A model generated the notes under the pieces. The model saw only the letters and a list, made by a program, of their open reading frames with translations, made no database searches and was not told where the DNA came from. Shown one piece after another: positions 1-10,888 of a stretch of DNA of 64,000 nt. This DNA comes from Castanea sativa (lineage: Eukaryota > Streptophyta > Magnoliopsida > Fagales > Fagaceae), in NCBI RefSeq assembly GCF_040712315.1, contig NC_134015.1, forward strand, positions 51,057,964 through 51,121,963, in the 5' to 3' direction. Numbering within the stretch: position 1 is the stretch's first letter; every line of letters begins with the position of its first letter. A program made the translations under genes and the position numbers.

Positions 1-196
1 TTGCTTGTTATTCTTCTACTTTCTTTGTTCTGAAACTTTTGCCATTTTTTGAACATATGATGAATTAGGAGCCAAAATTTCCCTGAAATACTAGTCTAGC
101 TTTGGCTAACCATGTAATTAAGCATTGAATTCTCAAATTATGTGTCACTGCGATTTTCTTATATCATTCCCCTAATTCTGTTCAATATGATAACAG

Positions 197-3100
197 GAGC
201 AGGACATGTTGAAGAGGCATGGTTTGATTCAGCTGCAGTTCTGGAGTCTGACTGTGACGAAGATTACCAAAGTGTTGCAGATGGTATGATTTTGTAGATA
301 CTTAGACTCAAATACATATGAGGATTATTTTCCTTTGCTTTCTGATAGATGAGATATGTTTATATTTGACTTATGCATACCATTGATATCTGCAGATGTG
401 TCATCTCTGAACGGCTTTGAAGGGGCATCCATATCAAGTATTCCATCTCTGAGAGATGCCAATCATTGGGACCATAATCTCAATAACCATCATACTTATT
501 CCACCAATTATATGCAGAAACCGGGGGATTTGTCAACAGGGAATTCTGCACTCGACTCTGTTAATGAGGTATCTAGATGTGATGGACCTTCAAATGAAGC
601 AAACCATCCTGTGTACCTTGATGAAGTCTCCTCGTCTGTGGATGGAAGTCCTGGCAAGGAGGGAGGAGTGTTAGATAACTGTGGGATTCTTCCAAGCAAC
701 TGCTTACCTTGTCTTGCATCCACTGTTCATTCAGTTGAAAAGAGAAGATCATTAAGTTCTAGTCCCCCAAGTTCGAGAAAAAAGGCTTCCTTAAAGCTTT
801 CCTTCAAATGGAAAGATGGAAATGTGAATGGCCCTCTATGTGAGTATTGAGATTGTCAAATTTTGACACATTAGTTTCTTATGGATACAAACATAAATGG
901 ACCTCATAGAAAATCCAGCTTTACATTGGGGGAATATAAGTAGAATTTAAATAGAGTGCAGTTTATCAATTTTGGTTTAGCATTTTTGTTCTACTAGATT
1001 AGTGAGTGGTCATTCCAAATTCTTCTTCCTCCAAATAAGTCATATTGATATTGATTGTGGTATACTGTGGTGCTCAGTAGTAGTATGATTACATTGCATA
1101 TACACAAGTAAATGCTTTCAGAGAGAAATATAAAAGATGTGTAAGTTGAATAAGTTTAATTAATTATTTCTTTGTATGATTACAGTTTCCTCGAAGATGC
1201 TTCTGGAAAGGCCAATAGCAGGTTCCCAAGTACCTTTTTGTCCAATAGATAAGAAAATGCTTGATTGTTGGTCACATATTGAGCCAAGTACTTTCAAAGT
1301 TCGGGCTGTAAATTATTTTAGGTAAGACTGTGAGAACACAGTACTCCATTGTTTTATATATGCATAATTACATGGCGTATACACAAGTAAATGTATACAT
1401 ATTAAACTAGTGATTGTACAAATGCAAGTATGCACTTACACTTAAAGTTTACAAATCCCCACAATGAGACTTCATGTAAACGTAGTTGGATCTCTTATAA
1501 ATAGAGTAGTTGCAATGCTAAACTATTTATTGTGGAAATCGCCTTTTGTGTGACAGGGACAAGAGGAAGGAGTTTGCTTCTAATTATGCTGCATATTATC
1601 CCTTTGGTGTTGATGTATTCTTATCTCAGAGGAAAATAACTCATATAGCTCGTTTTGTGGAACTCCCCTCTGTTAATTCTTCTGGAAACCTCCCACCTCT
1701 TCTCATTGTAAATGTCCAGGTATACCATTTTTCTACTTTTGATTGCTCTCCGTGTTGTATGAACATGCTGGTAAGTGTTTGTATGTGTCATTTGTCTTTT
1801 TAGTAGTTAGAGGGTGGAGATTAGGTTAAAAACTCTAAGAATCTTTACACCTGTTGTTGTGTAGGGTATCCAATGTCTTTGCTTGCAGCCCAGCTTGTGT
1901 TTTCAAGAATAAAAGTTGTTTTATTTTTTTCTTTGGGAATTGTGGTCAAAAAAATTGAGAAATGTAAGAATTTTAAATTTGTGAAATATATTTTACCATC
2001 ACAGGGTAAACTTTTCCCCCTTGAACACGATTCGAGCCTTAAACCTATCTAATCATCCCTGTACCATGAGGCAAGACCCATAAACCGCTATGGAAATATA
2101 TCTTGCTTGCTTTATTAGATTTTGTCCCACCTCTTGAGAGCTTGAATTTTTATACTTCAGGTGCCAAATGTAAATTCTTTCACTGTCTCTTCCCCCCCCC
2201 CCCCCCCCCTTTTTCTTTTTGATAAGCAAATTCTTTCATCATTATCCTATTTGTGATTGATTGGTGAGGATCATTAATGCAGATACCTCCAGTTCATAAT
2301 GAAATTAAATTGTGCTTGCATTCTACTAGTTATAAACTAACAATTTAATTTGGCAAAGCCCTAATCCTTTTATTTGGGCCTGCATAAAAGCCATTCTAGT
2401 CTCCTAAAGAGCTGTGCTGAGTCCTCTCTCTCTCTCTCTGTGTGTTTGCTTTTACTCTTCAAAGACAGGAAGGAAATTTTTTATATATTTAACTTTATGA
2501 TTCTCCCCCCCTTGTCCTTCTTGTGCCTTTAAATTGAGTCTATGCTCTAATTCTCATTGGGAAAAATTAATCGTTTTTATTGCATACAAGCAAACCATAT
2601 TTGACTGCCTCTCACTCTTTATTTATTTATATTTTCTGACCTTTTGAAAATTTTTTTTTTTTGGGGGGGGGGGGGGGGGCACTTTTCACTCTCCAAGTTT
2701 TTTGTTTGTTATCATCACGTCTCAACATGCATGTTTCTTGGCTGGCTAGCTAGCATTTCAAATTAAGAAGGACCCATAAAGCATATTTTCTTCATAAACT
2801 TTACCTAGGCATTTTTCTTGAGGCTTATAGAATTTTCCTTTTTTTTTTTTTTTGGGATGTTGTTGTTGTTTGTTTGTTTTGTTTTGTTTTGTTTTTTTTT
2901 TTTTCCATACATTCTGATACCGGCCTTTCTACAGGTTCCGTTGTACCCTACCACAATTTTTCAGGGTGAAACTGATGGAGAAGGAATGAGTTTCGTATTG
3001 TACTTTAAGCTTAATGAAAGTTATGCTAAGGAGCTTCCATCCAATTTTCAAGAAAATATCAGAGTAAGAAGGAGCATTTGTAACTTTGCATTCTAGTCCT

Positions 3101-4440
3101 GTTTCTTCTTATAATGATAAGATAAGCTCTATGATTTTCACATCAATGCACTCTAGTTATAACTTAATGTTCTCATTTTTCACATCATAATCTGTTTAAT
3201 AAAAGGCTCATTGCAATTTTTCTATGGTGCCTATCTGTCTGACAACATATCTTCCCTGTTTTGTGTTTGATGGTATTTTAAAAAATTAAAATGGAAAAGC
3301 GAAGTAATCAATTCTTTCTGATTATCTATGTTTCCATTGTTTCACATCCATGGTTTTTGCAACAGAGGTTAATGCACGATGAAGTTGAAAAAGTGAAAGG
3401 GTTTCCTGTTGATTCAATTGTACCATTTCGGGAAAGGTTGAAGATATTGGGCCGTGTTGCAAATGTGGAAGATCTTCATTTGAGTGCGCCAGAGCGGAAG
3501 CTTATGCAGGCTTACAATGAAAAACCTGTTCTTTCACGTCCTCAACATGAGTTTTACTCGGTAAGTTTGCATCCAACCAACTATATTGGTTAATAGTGAG
3601 TTTATTCTAATTTAATTGTCTTTTAAATTAATGGTTTTTTTCTCTTTTAAAAAGGTTTGAGTTTATCTTAAAAAGGTGTCAGAATTCAATATCTTTACAT
3701 TTTTTTACTTACTGTTACAATTGTTTTTAACGACCCTACAATGTTGGCGTGGCAATGATGTTGCCATCTATTTCATGATCTTGCATATAATAGGTCCGCA
3801 TCATGAGAAGATATTTATAGCAAGCAAATTCAGTTGTAGATTTCATGGAACATACTTTATGGGGTTGATTAGATGTCCTTTAGTGTTGAAAAAATCCATT
3901 GTGTTCTACATAACAATTAATGAGTCAAATGTGTGAGTGCATGTGTGTTTTACACAATATCTTAATTTATTCTATTTGTTTTATGTTGCAATGTTTTCTT
4001 CAAAATCTATTTGAGCAATTAAACGACATTGGATTACAAAAGATTACCTCTACGTTTCCCTTCTTGGTTACAGGGAGACAATTACTTCGAGATTGATTTG
4101 GATATGCACAGATTCAGTTATATCTCTAGGAAAGGGTTTGAAGCATTCCTGGACAGACTAAAGATCTGCATCTTGGACGTTGGCCTCACTATTCAGGCAA
4201 TTTTTTTTTTCTCTATCAAGAAATTTGTCTCCGCTGTAAAATATTTTCTTTTTATAATACATTATTCTAGTTTTGCTTTTGGCTTTCTGAGTGCTGTGCT
4301 AATCTCTGCCTTATCCGTGGATTCTAAAACAGGGAAACAAGGCTGAAGAGTTGCCCGAGCAGATCTTATGTTGTATACGACTAAACGGAATTGACTACAT
4401 GAATTACAAGCAACTGGGGAATAATCAGGAGCCCCTTTGA
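197..4440 (+). CDS. EDR2-C (DUF1336) domain protein, 3' part of gene
   Basis: Exons join in frame at about 197-283, 396-839, 1186-1321, 1557-1719, 2935-3063, 3366-3560, 4074-4196 and 4333-4440, ending at TGA 4438-4440. The gene begins left of the window. The first two exons encode an acidic, serine-rich region ([20 protein letters not shown]), which in this family follows an N-terminal part not seen here. From about 1186 the protein is the DUF1336/EDR2 C-terminal domain: [29 protein letters not shown], the [20 protein letters not shown] block, a charged helix, then [20 protein letters not shown] and the terminal [16 protein letters not shown]. The founding member EDR2 is a negative regulator of disease resistance with START and PH domains; shorter CW14-like members like this one have no established biochemical function. 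All junctions are GT-AG except the last intron, which starts GC. The domain call is firm; the exact subfamily is inferred. Confidence 0.9.
1720..2934 (+). other. Long intron of DUF1336 gene with homopolymer tracts
   Basis: This is the largest intron of the gene. It holds a run of 18 C (2192-2209), a T12-G17 run (2651-2679), a TC/TG microsatellite near 2425, and a pyrimidine-rich TTG/TTTTG stretch before the acceptor at 2934. No coding sequence is evident. Confidence 0.7.
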
Positions 4441-4486
4441 AATTATTACAATTACTAAAACAATGTAAGGCTTAAAGGTTAAAATT

Positions 4487-4492
4487 AATAAA
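4487..4492 (+). terminator. Candidate poly(A) signal of DUF1336 gene
   Basis: An AATAAA hexamer lies about 50 nt after the stop codon in AT-rich sequence, a plausible plant near-upstream element. The cleavage site cannot be read from sequence alone. Confidence 0.4.
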
Positions 4493-5100
4493 GGCTAATT
4501 TTAGAGAAATTCTCTAATATTGTGTGTACCTGTATAAACTCTTGTACTCCTTAATGATTAAAGATGCTTACTGTGAATCACAGCATTAGTAGAAGCAAGT
4601 ACTTCTCCAATTGAGGTTGAAAAAATGACAAGATTCGCATAAAATGGTCAGGCCATGTGCAATGGAGATTGAGTAATGCACTTGTGATAAAGAGTTAGAG
4701 TTGAGGGAGTAAAAAAGAGGTAATTGGAAGTCTAAAATAACATGTGTAGAACTGGTGAAACAGGATATGTTGAGTATGGTGTTTAGATAGGAAAGAATCT
4801 TGAGTATACTGTAAATCAAAAGTGCATATACTCACTCCAAACAATTTCGAAAATAGGAAAAAAACACTCGGATTCCTCTCTTGGCACTTGAAGCATGGGG
4901 AATTTAATATTTTAAGTGCTAAATTACTTGTCTTTCGTGATGCACTGCGATGCATATAACTTGGTACATTAGTCCTGTGCCCTTGGCCTTCTACAGAAGG
5001 ACCAAAAGTTCCAAATATAATTTTAAAATGAAGAGTATATATATAGACCAATTTGAGAAACAATCATATGTTCTACTTCTTGAGTAATCAAGAATTTAGC
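4493..5100. other. Intergenic space between convergent genes
   Basis: About 600 bp separate the stop codons of the DUF1336 gene and the LRR gene. I see only 3' UTR-like AT-rich sequence and no conserved reading frame. Confidence 0.6.
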
Positions 5101-7044
5101 TCAAAACCTCAGCTTACAAGGAGTAAGAGGCTTCCCACATAAACCTTTGTTCCCAGAGTAGGAGCTCTCAGGAAAGTTACTTAGAGGTTCTCCCACAGGG
5201 ATTTCCCCCTCCAGTAGATTATCTGATAAGTCCAATTCCTTGAGCTTTCTCAGCTCCAAAAACCCAATTGGTATTTTACCAGTGAAGCGGTTTTTCTGCA
5301 GCTTCAGTGTTTCTAACAAGCTTACATTTGCTAAAGCCTCTGGCAAGTTGAAGCTTAACTCATTGCAGCTCAAATCCAAACTTTGCATGGATGTCATTCT
5401 TGCTATAGTTATTGGTATTCTGCCTTCCAAGAAGTTGTGCGATAAATTAAGAAACTGAATCCCACATTGTGCTCCCATACCAATTTCTTCAATTCCTCCT
5501 GAGAAGCTGTTATCAGAAAGATCAATGCACGTTAGTGATCCATCAGGAAAGCTTTTTCCTATCTCGAAAATCTGATTTATGGGGCCTGTTAACTTATTTA
5601 AGTGGAGATCAAGCACACCCAAATTTTGCAAACTTGTAACTGTGTCAGGAATATTTGACACGAGTGAATTCCTAGAAAGATTTAACAAGTAGAGCTGAGT
5701 GAGGCTTCCAAGCCATGCTGGAATGCTTCCACTGAGATTGTTAGCCGATAAGTCCAGTTCCTGTATCGGACTCGGAGTTGTTTGCAAGAACTCTGGAATT
5801 TTGCCTTGGATTCCACATCCCGCCAAGAAGATCCTGGAAAGAGATGGCAGTTCTGCCAGCCACTGTGGTATAGTGGAGAGTTCTAAACTGTTGAATGAAA
5901 GATCAAGCGTTTGAAGATTTTGGAGTAATGACATCTCATGAGGCAATGGTCCTTGAATCAAATTATGAGAAATACTCAAGAGAATAAGCTGAGAAAGTTG
6001 ACCAATTGATGTTGGTATTTGGCCAGATAACCTGTTGCCACCAAGATATAGCTCTGTCAAAGCTACTAAGTTCCCCAAACTGGAGGGAACTGCTCCACTA
6101 AGGTTATTATTTGCTAGAGAAACTCTTTGGAGGGAGACCAAATATCCAAAGCTGGGTGGTATCTTTCCAGTCAGACTGTTATCATGCAGTCTTAGAAAAG
6201 CAAGAGAAGGCAATTGGCCAAAACTCGATGGAAATGGGATTTCTCCCTCAAGATAATTGGTGTCCAAGTACACAACTGAAATGGAGGTTAAATTAGTTAA
6301 TGACTGGGGTATCTTCCCCCTTAAGGAATTGTTTGAAAGATCAAGCTCTTTCAAAACCTGCAACTGATCGATTCTATCTGGAATTTGACCAGTCAGATAA
6401 TTACTGTGAAGATCTAAATGTATCAAATTTGTCAAGTTTGTAAAGGAATCAGGAATAGGACCGGAAAATTGGTTTGAATATAAAAGCAGCATTTTCAGAT
6501 TCTCTAGCCTTCCAAGGCTTGGAGGGAGTGACCCAGATAATCTATTTTCGTACAGTAGAAGCTCTTCAAGTTTTGACAGCTTACCAATGCTCTCTGGTAC
6601 ATCACCAGTTAGATTATTGCCATAGAGATTGAGCTTTCGGAGATTCGGGAGGTGATAACCAATCGATGATGGGATGTTTCCAGCAAGACCAACGAGTCCA
6701 CCAAGATCAATGACTTCAAGGGAAGTGAGAAGTGTTATCAAAGGAGATAACTGGCCATTCATCTGGGACTGAAAAAAGAATTCATCTGAGGAAATGAGTC
6801 CCGGAAGATACATTTCTGTTACCCTGCCGGTTCTGTTATCACAGACAATGCCTTCCCACTTGCAGCAGCTATGACCAACCCACTTGGGTAGCCGGCCAGA
6901 CGAGTCAATCTGAATTCCGGCCTTGAAACTGGTTAGACCCCTCAGATCATTGAGGCTGCATCCTTCACCTCCAATACTTACATTTCCCTCTACAAATGTT
7001 ATGATACTGAACACAAACACAAACCATAGCAGCTGAGAAGACAT
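5101..7044 (-). CDS. Secreted leucine-rich-repeat protein (DRT100-like), 647 aa, single exon
   Basis: The ATG at 7044 is followed at once by a hydrophobic signal peptide (MSSQLLWFVFVFSIITFVEG). Next comes an LRRNT_2 cap at about residues 28-70 (CSLNDLRGLTSFKAGI, then a CCKWEG motif). About twenty plant-type 24-residue LRRs follow (LxxLxLxxNxLxGxIPxxxGxL) from about residue 95 to 620, then a short C-terminal cysteine cap (GLCGKPLTPC). There is no transmembrane helix and no kinase, so the product is expected in the apoplast or cell wall, unlike LRR receptor kinases or classical receptor-like proteins. Architecture, length and the LCGKPL-C ending resemble Arabidopsis At5g23400, a DRT100-like LRR protein, as I remember it. 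The reading frame is uninterrupted. Ligand and partner are unknown; a role in recognition or protein interaction is only inferred from the fold. Confidence 0.88.
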   Translation of the reverse strand: MSSQLLWFVFVFSIITFVEGNVSIGGEGCSLNDLRGLTSFKAGIQIDSSGRLPKWVGHSCCKWEGIVCDNRTGRVTEMYLPGLISSDEFFFQSQMNGQLSPLITLLTSLEVIDLGGLVGLAGNIPSSIGYHLPNLRKLNLYGNNLTGDVPESIGKLSKLEELLLYENRLSGSLPPSLGRLENLKMLLLYSNQFSGPIPDSFTNLTNLIHLDLHSNYLTGQIPDRIDQLQVLKELDLSNNSLRGKIPQSLTNLTSISVVYLDTNYLEGEIPFPSSFGQLPSLAFLRLHDNSLTGKIPPSFGYLVSLQRVSLANNNLSGAVPSSLGNLVALTELYLGGNRLSGQIPTSIGQLSQLILLSISHNLIQGPLPHEMSLLQNLQTLDLSFNSLELSTIPQWLAELPSLSRIFLAGCGIQGKIPEFLQTTPSPIQELDLSANNLSGSIPAWLGSLTQLYLLNLSRNSLVSNIPDTVTSLQNLGVLDLHLNKLTGPINQIFEIGKSFPDGSLTCIDLSDNSFSGGIEEIGMGAQCGIQFLNLSHNFLEGRIPITIARMTSMQSLDLSCNELSFNLPEALANVSLLETLKLQKNRFTGKIPIGFLELRKLKELDLSDNLLEGEIPVGEPLSNFPESSYSGNKGLCGKPLTPCKLRF

Positions 7045-7161
7045 TTTGTCTAAACAGATGGGTTCATCTGATTTCTATAGAAGTTGAGAAATGAGTTGGA
7101 TTTGGAAGGTTTAGAAACTTGAAAATCAGTTAGGGAGGGACTAAATTAAATGGAGAATTAG

Positions 7162-7167
7162 TTTATA
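7162..7167 (-). promoter_or_regulatory. Candidate TATA box of LRR gene
   Basis: On the minus strand this reads TATAAA within TTCTATAAAC, about 120 bp upstream of the ATG at 7044. That fits a TATA promoter with a 5' UTR of roughly 85-90 nt. No other element supports it. Confidence 0.4.
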
Positions 7168-8004
7168 GAAAATAGCAAAGAAAAGAGAACAATAGTTGTC
7201 AAAAGATCTCTATGCTTTTTCTTATTTGTCATCTCTTTCCTTTACAGATTGTCTTACTGAAAAGCGTGCTTGTGTTTGAATCATGTTGTCCTTGGTTAGT
7301 TGTGGTTTTTCTTTTTGGGGGGCCAGAAATCCTTGGTTGTGGTTAAAGAAGTCAGAAAGATCACTGAATAGCACTAGCAGTCTAGCACATTCGAGTATAC
7401 GCTCCTCAAATAGTTTCAAAATGATTAAAGTAATCCTTGGCTTTTGCATTTTTCAAAGGATCCAAATAATTTTTTCTATGTAGCTTAGATGGTGATGCAG
7501 CACGCGCCTTATAACTTTGTTATTAGTAAAACTCAAAGTCATGTTCACCGACTCTGACAGCATAACAGTTCATGAAAAGCAAAATGCAACATAAAAATCA
7601 TATATTCACATGGAGATCTGATACTGTTGTTGATAGGGTGCAAGTCTAGTGTAGCTGAGCTCATTAGATTATTCTCCCTTAATAGGAAACTTGACAAACT
7701 TCCACGTTCCTAGAATACTGCGAGGTATTGATGTACTTATAAAACTTCCATGCTCAGACATAAGAGGGTTCCTGTCTTTGTTTACAATGTCCAAGACGAA
7801 CCTGTTTTAATTTTTTAAAATTTCAAGAAGGATCTTGCAGTTGTCAGCGTTGTTTAAGCTTTTAAAGCTTACGTTTTCCATGCACAACAGGATAAGATTT
7901 CGGGTGGTGTATATTTCATTCTTGTTATTGCACGCAAACCTACAGTCACAGGTCAGTGCAAAAAGTGTGTAATAACAAGCGTGTACTAATATATCTCTAA
8001 GGTT
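7168..8004. other. Intergenic, no gene seen
   Basis: AT-rich sequence upstream of the LRR gene. Short open frames are not conserved-looking and overlap on both strands. The promoter region probably lies at its left edge. Confidence 0.5.
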
Positions 8005-8256
8005 TAAATATTAGGGTAAATTCCACTAATATACTTTGAGATTTTGTTTGTGCCAACAAGGTCAATGACTTTTCAAAACTAGCTAGTTTGGTCCTTAAAG
8101 CCAACTTAGGTCCTAAACAGTTTGTTATTTTTTCTCAACTGTTTTAGAGATTAAACTGGCTTTAGAGACCAAATTGGTTAGTTTTGAAAAGTCTTGAATC
8201 TAGTTGACATTAGCCCAAACTTCCGAAGTTGTTAATGGAATTTACCCTAAATATTA
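8005..8256. mobile_element. MULE-type MITE with 9-bp target duplication
   Basis: A 234-bp foldback element (8014-8247) begins GGGTAAATTCCA and ends with its inverted complement TGGAATTTACCC. It is flanked on both sides by the 9-bp direct repeat TAAATATTA (8005-8013 and 8248-8256). Imperfect arms continue inward (TTTTCAAAACTA on the left, TAGTTTTGAAAA on the right). Nine-base duplications with G-starting inverted repeats are typical of Mutator-like elements. It encodes nothing and is non-autonomous. Confidence 0.8.
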
Positions 8257-8716
8257 AGGTTTGTCTTCAGGAAAAAAAAAATTGTTAATTCATGCCTGGA
8301 AACTTATTTTTCCCTCCCTTCATAATAAAATTGCACTCAAATTTTAAGTAAGACTTTTCTCTTCTGTTGATGTGGGCTTCCAAGGCTCTTAGAGAGCCAG
8401 ACAAATCTCTGAAGTGTATATTCCCATACACCTCAAGAAATTATAGGAAATAATTCCTTGGAAATGGCCCCAAGGTATTGGGCTTATTGGCTAGTAAACT
8501 TTAACCCAAATCCTCATGGATGAAATGAAGATTGGAAATCACTAGATCAACCCCATGGGGTTTAAGCTAGCCCTCTATTGCATCAAGAAAAAGGATGAGA
8601 TATTTATGGTCTTACCAGAATTAAAGAATTTATTCATGTATCAAAAGTTAATGAGTTTCATTACTACAGTAGCACCGTATTTTGTAAAAATGAGACCCAT
8701 ATCTTCGGTTGTGCTA
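8257..8716. other. Intergenic, no gene seen
   Basis: AT-rich sequence between two MITEs, with no recognisable coding or structural signal. Confidence 0.4.
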
Positions 8717-8912
8717 TTAATAATAGAGCAAAACTTAGGTACAGTATTTATGTGCTGCTCCTTAGGTTCCCCTCTTAAGATTCTGCTATGCGACTTTTTT
8801 CTCATGGACGAAAGTGTATTTTTTAATTAAGCAGCCACATGACAGAATCTTAAAAGGGGAACCTAAGAAACAACACCTAAGGTATTGTATATAAGTTTTG
8901 TCCTTAACAATA
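8717..8912. mobile_element. Second MULE-like MITE
   Basis: A 178-bp element (8726-8903) has long imperfect inverted repeats. The left arm contains GCAAAACTTAGGTACAGTA and CTTAGGTTCCCCTCTTAAGA; the right arm carries their complements. Flanks are TTAATAATA (8717-8725) and TTAACAATA (8904-8912), a 9-bp duplication with one mismatch. Its arms differ from those of the 8014-8247 element, so it is another family. Confidence 0.7.
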
Positions 8913-9476
8913 CTAGTCGCGGACTCATGCGATGCGCGAAAAAATTTGACAATATTTTTTTGTCAAGTGAAAAATGAAATTAGTAGATGAGACTTATAAG
9001 TGTTAGTCCCAAACTTTTCTTACAATGATGTGACTATTTTCTACCAAAGTATAATTGATATAATATATTATATTTTCTAAAATTAAGCTATCTATATTTA
9101 TTACTCCATTTAAAAGTGGTTTAAATTTAGTAATTTATTTATTTATTATTTTTAAGGAAACATAATGCATTTTACAGCCAATCATTATATAAGGCAAGAT
9201 ATTTTGTATATAATATGATGTATGGTTGGAATTTATTTCAAGTATACCTTACAAATCGTTCATTCTTTATACATTTTGAATGGCCTAAAGGAGAAGCAAA
9301 TATATAAGTACATCCATCACTTATATTAGAAAAAAAAATACAAAACTTTAATAACATATAATATAAGAAAATGTAATTTTATCAAGAACCTACCAATATT
9401 ACGCTGAGAAGATAACATAGTTGTCTAAGAATTATTTCATCTTTTTATACAAATCTCTCCTCCCAAAGTATCATCT
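8913..9476 (-). mobile_element. Helitron-like 3' end and adjoining element body
   Basis: The minus strand ends in ...CATGAGTCCGCGACTAG followed by T, matching a Helitron CTRR|T terminus preceded by a CG-rich segment. Sequence from about 9240 to 9476 recurs in inverted orientation at about 21412-21640, showing it belongs to a dispersed element. The 5' TC end was not located, so the element's length is unknown. Confidence 0.45.
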
Positions 9477-9745
9477 AAGTGGACTGAAGTGGACCGAAGT
9501 AGACTGAATTGAACTGGTCTACTTAAATGGACCAAATGGACTGAAGAATACCCAATGGACCAAAGAGAACTGTATAGGACCGAAATGGACAGAACTAGAC
9601 CGTATAGAAGCGAAGTGGACAATGGGACTAAAATGTACTAAATGGACCGAAGTGGACTGATGGGGACCGAAGTGGACCAAATGAGATCAAAATGGACCAA
9701 AGTGAATTGAACAGAACTGAAGTGGACGAAAATGGACCCAAATGC
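9477..9745. repeat. Degenerate 10-bp minisatellite (AAGTGGACCG)
   Basis: About 25 imperfect copies of a 10-11 bp unit, consensus near AAGTGGACCG, fill this stretch. Repeat units of the same family appear as their complement at 21302-21398, next to the same flanking sequence. The array is part of the transposon-like unit starting at 8913. A short open frame here is a by-product of the repeat. Confidence 0.75.
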
Positions 9746-10620
9746 TACATTGATCTAACTCAACAAGAGTGTGGTAACAATAAATACTACATTTCAGATT
9801 TCATAATTATATAGATTTACTATGGTAGTGGAGCTGAGAGAATAGGCACTATTGCTCGATGAATTTTGGGAGTCTTTAACATAAACAATTCAAACAACCA
9901 CAACGATCTAGCTAACCCCTCTAAGCCTTTATGGTTGTTGTAATGATGGACCAGAAGTTCAGAACCAACGACTAGGTTGTGAAATTGATATCTAATGATT
10001 TAAACGGCCATACAAGTTATTGTTCTCTACTTAATATGCCACAAAGAACAAGCAGCATTTCTTCAAAGTTATTGCTTGGAAGTACAATGCTCATTACAGG
10101 AATTTTTTTGAGACAGTAGCAAAATAACAATGCTGGAGAATAACAGGCAGAACAATCAGCATATACAATAATTGGGAACAGAAAAAATTTTCCCCTGTTC
10201 TGGTGAGTTTGGAATTGGATCTTCTCAGTCTCTAGATTCCAATGCACATCACAAGCATTTATTCTAAGCTGATCCACCTTATATGTGGACCTCAAGATGC
10301 ATCATAGAGAGTTAGAAAATTTTTATTTATTTTTTATTTTTTTATTTTAGAGGAAAGATCTAATGACCTTTTGTAACTTTTTAACGGCAGTTCCAAAAAA
10401 ATCGATCATTTCCATTACATTCAATGTCCGTTTTGTATTGATTATTGAGATTTAAAAGTGACTTTTGGATGTTTGGTATGAAAGGAGAAATTAAAGAGAG
10501 ATTTTTGAAAAAAAGTGGGAAGGGTAATACCTTTTAAAAAAGTTTGTTTTTACCTAAAAGATTTGTAAAAATGGCTTTTTGTACCAATGGAATAGAGTGA
10601 AAGATCATAAGCAGTTGATT
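9746..10620. other. Intergenic, no gene seen
   Basis: AT-rich spacer. The 92-aa minus-strand open frame near 10017-10295 has no recognisable motif and I do not annotate it. Confidence 0.45.
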
Positions 10621-10621
10621 A

Positions 10622-10775
10622 ATGAGAGAATTTTTATTTATTTTTGAATAATTCAATAGTTACAAGCTACAGCAACTGGTGTGGGGGTTGGAAGGGGGGG
10701 AGAGGGAGATTTGAATTTTGAATACCTCCGTTAGGAACACCAGGAGGTGCCGGTTGAGCTACAAGCTCCTGGCAT
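10622..10775 (-). mobile_element. tRNA-derived SINE in the 3' flank of EXO84A
   Basis: On the minus strand a pol III A-box-like TAGCTCAACCGGC (10749-10761) is followed by a degenerate B box (TTCAAATCTCC, near 10706-10716), a CT-rich body, and an A/T tail (TATTGAATTATTCAAAAA...). This order is the layout of plant tRNA-derived SINEs. It lies about 110 bp after the EXO84A stop codon, in the same orientation, so the mature mRNA may include it. Confidence 0.65.
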
Positions 10776-10888
10776 CTGATTAATCAAAGATTCAAGGCTG
10801 CTGATTAATTTATCATTGGATAGAAAATAAGAGAGGCCAGGTTCTCGTTCCGGCAGTAGGCATAATACCCTTATGAATTGGCTGATCT

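Noticed and set aside
356..395. ATG at 356 as the start of the DUF1336 protein
   Set aside because: It lies in an intron; the acceptor at 395 and the matching exon at 197-283 show the coding sequence comes from further upstream.
10700..10765. A tRNA gene on the minus strand
   Set aside because: A and B box-like motifs exist, but the sequence does not form a cloverleaf and continues into a SINE body and tail.
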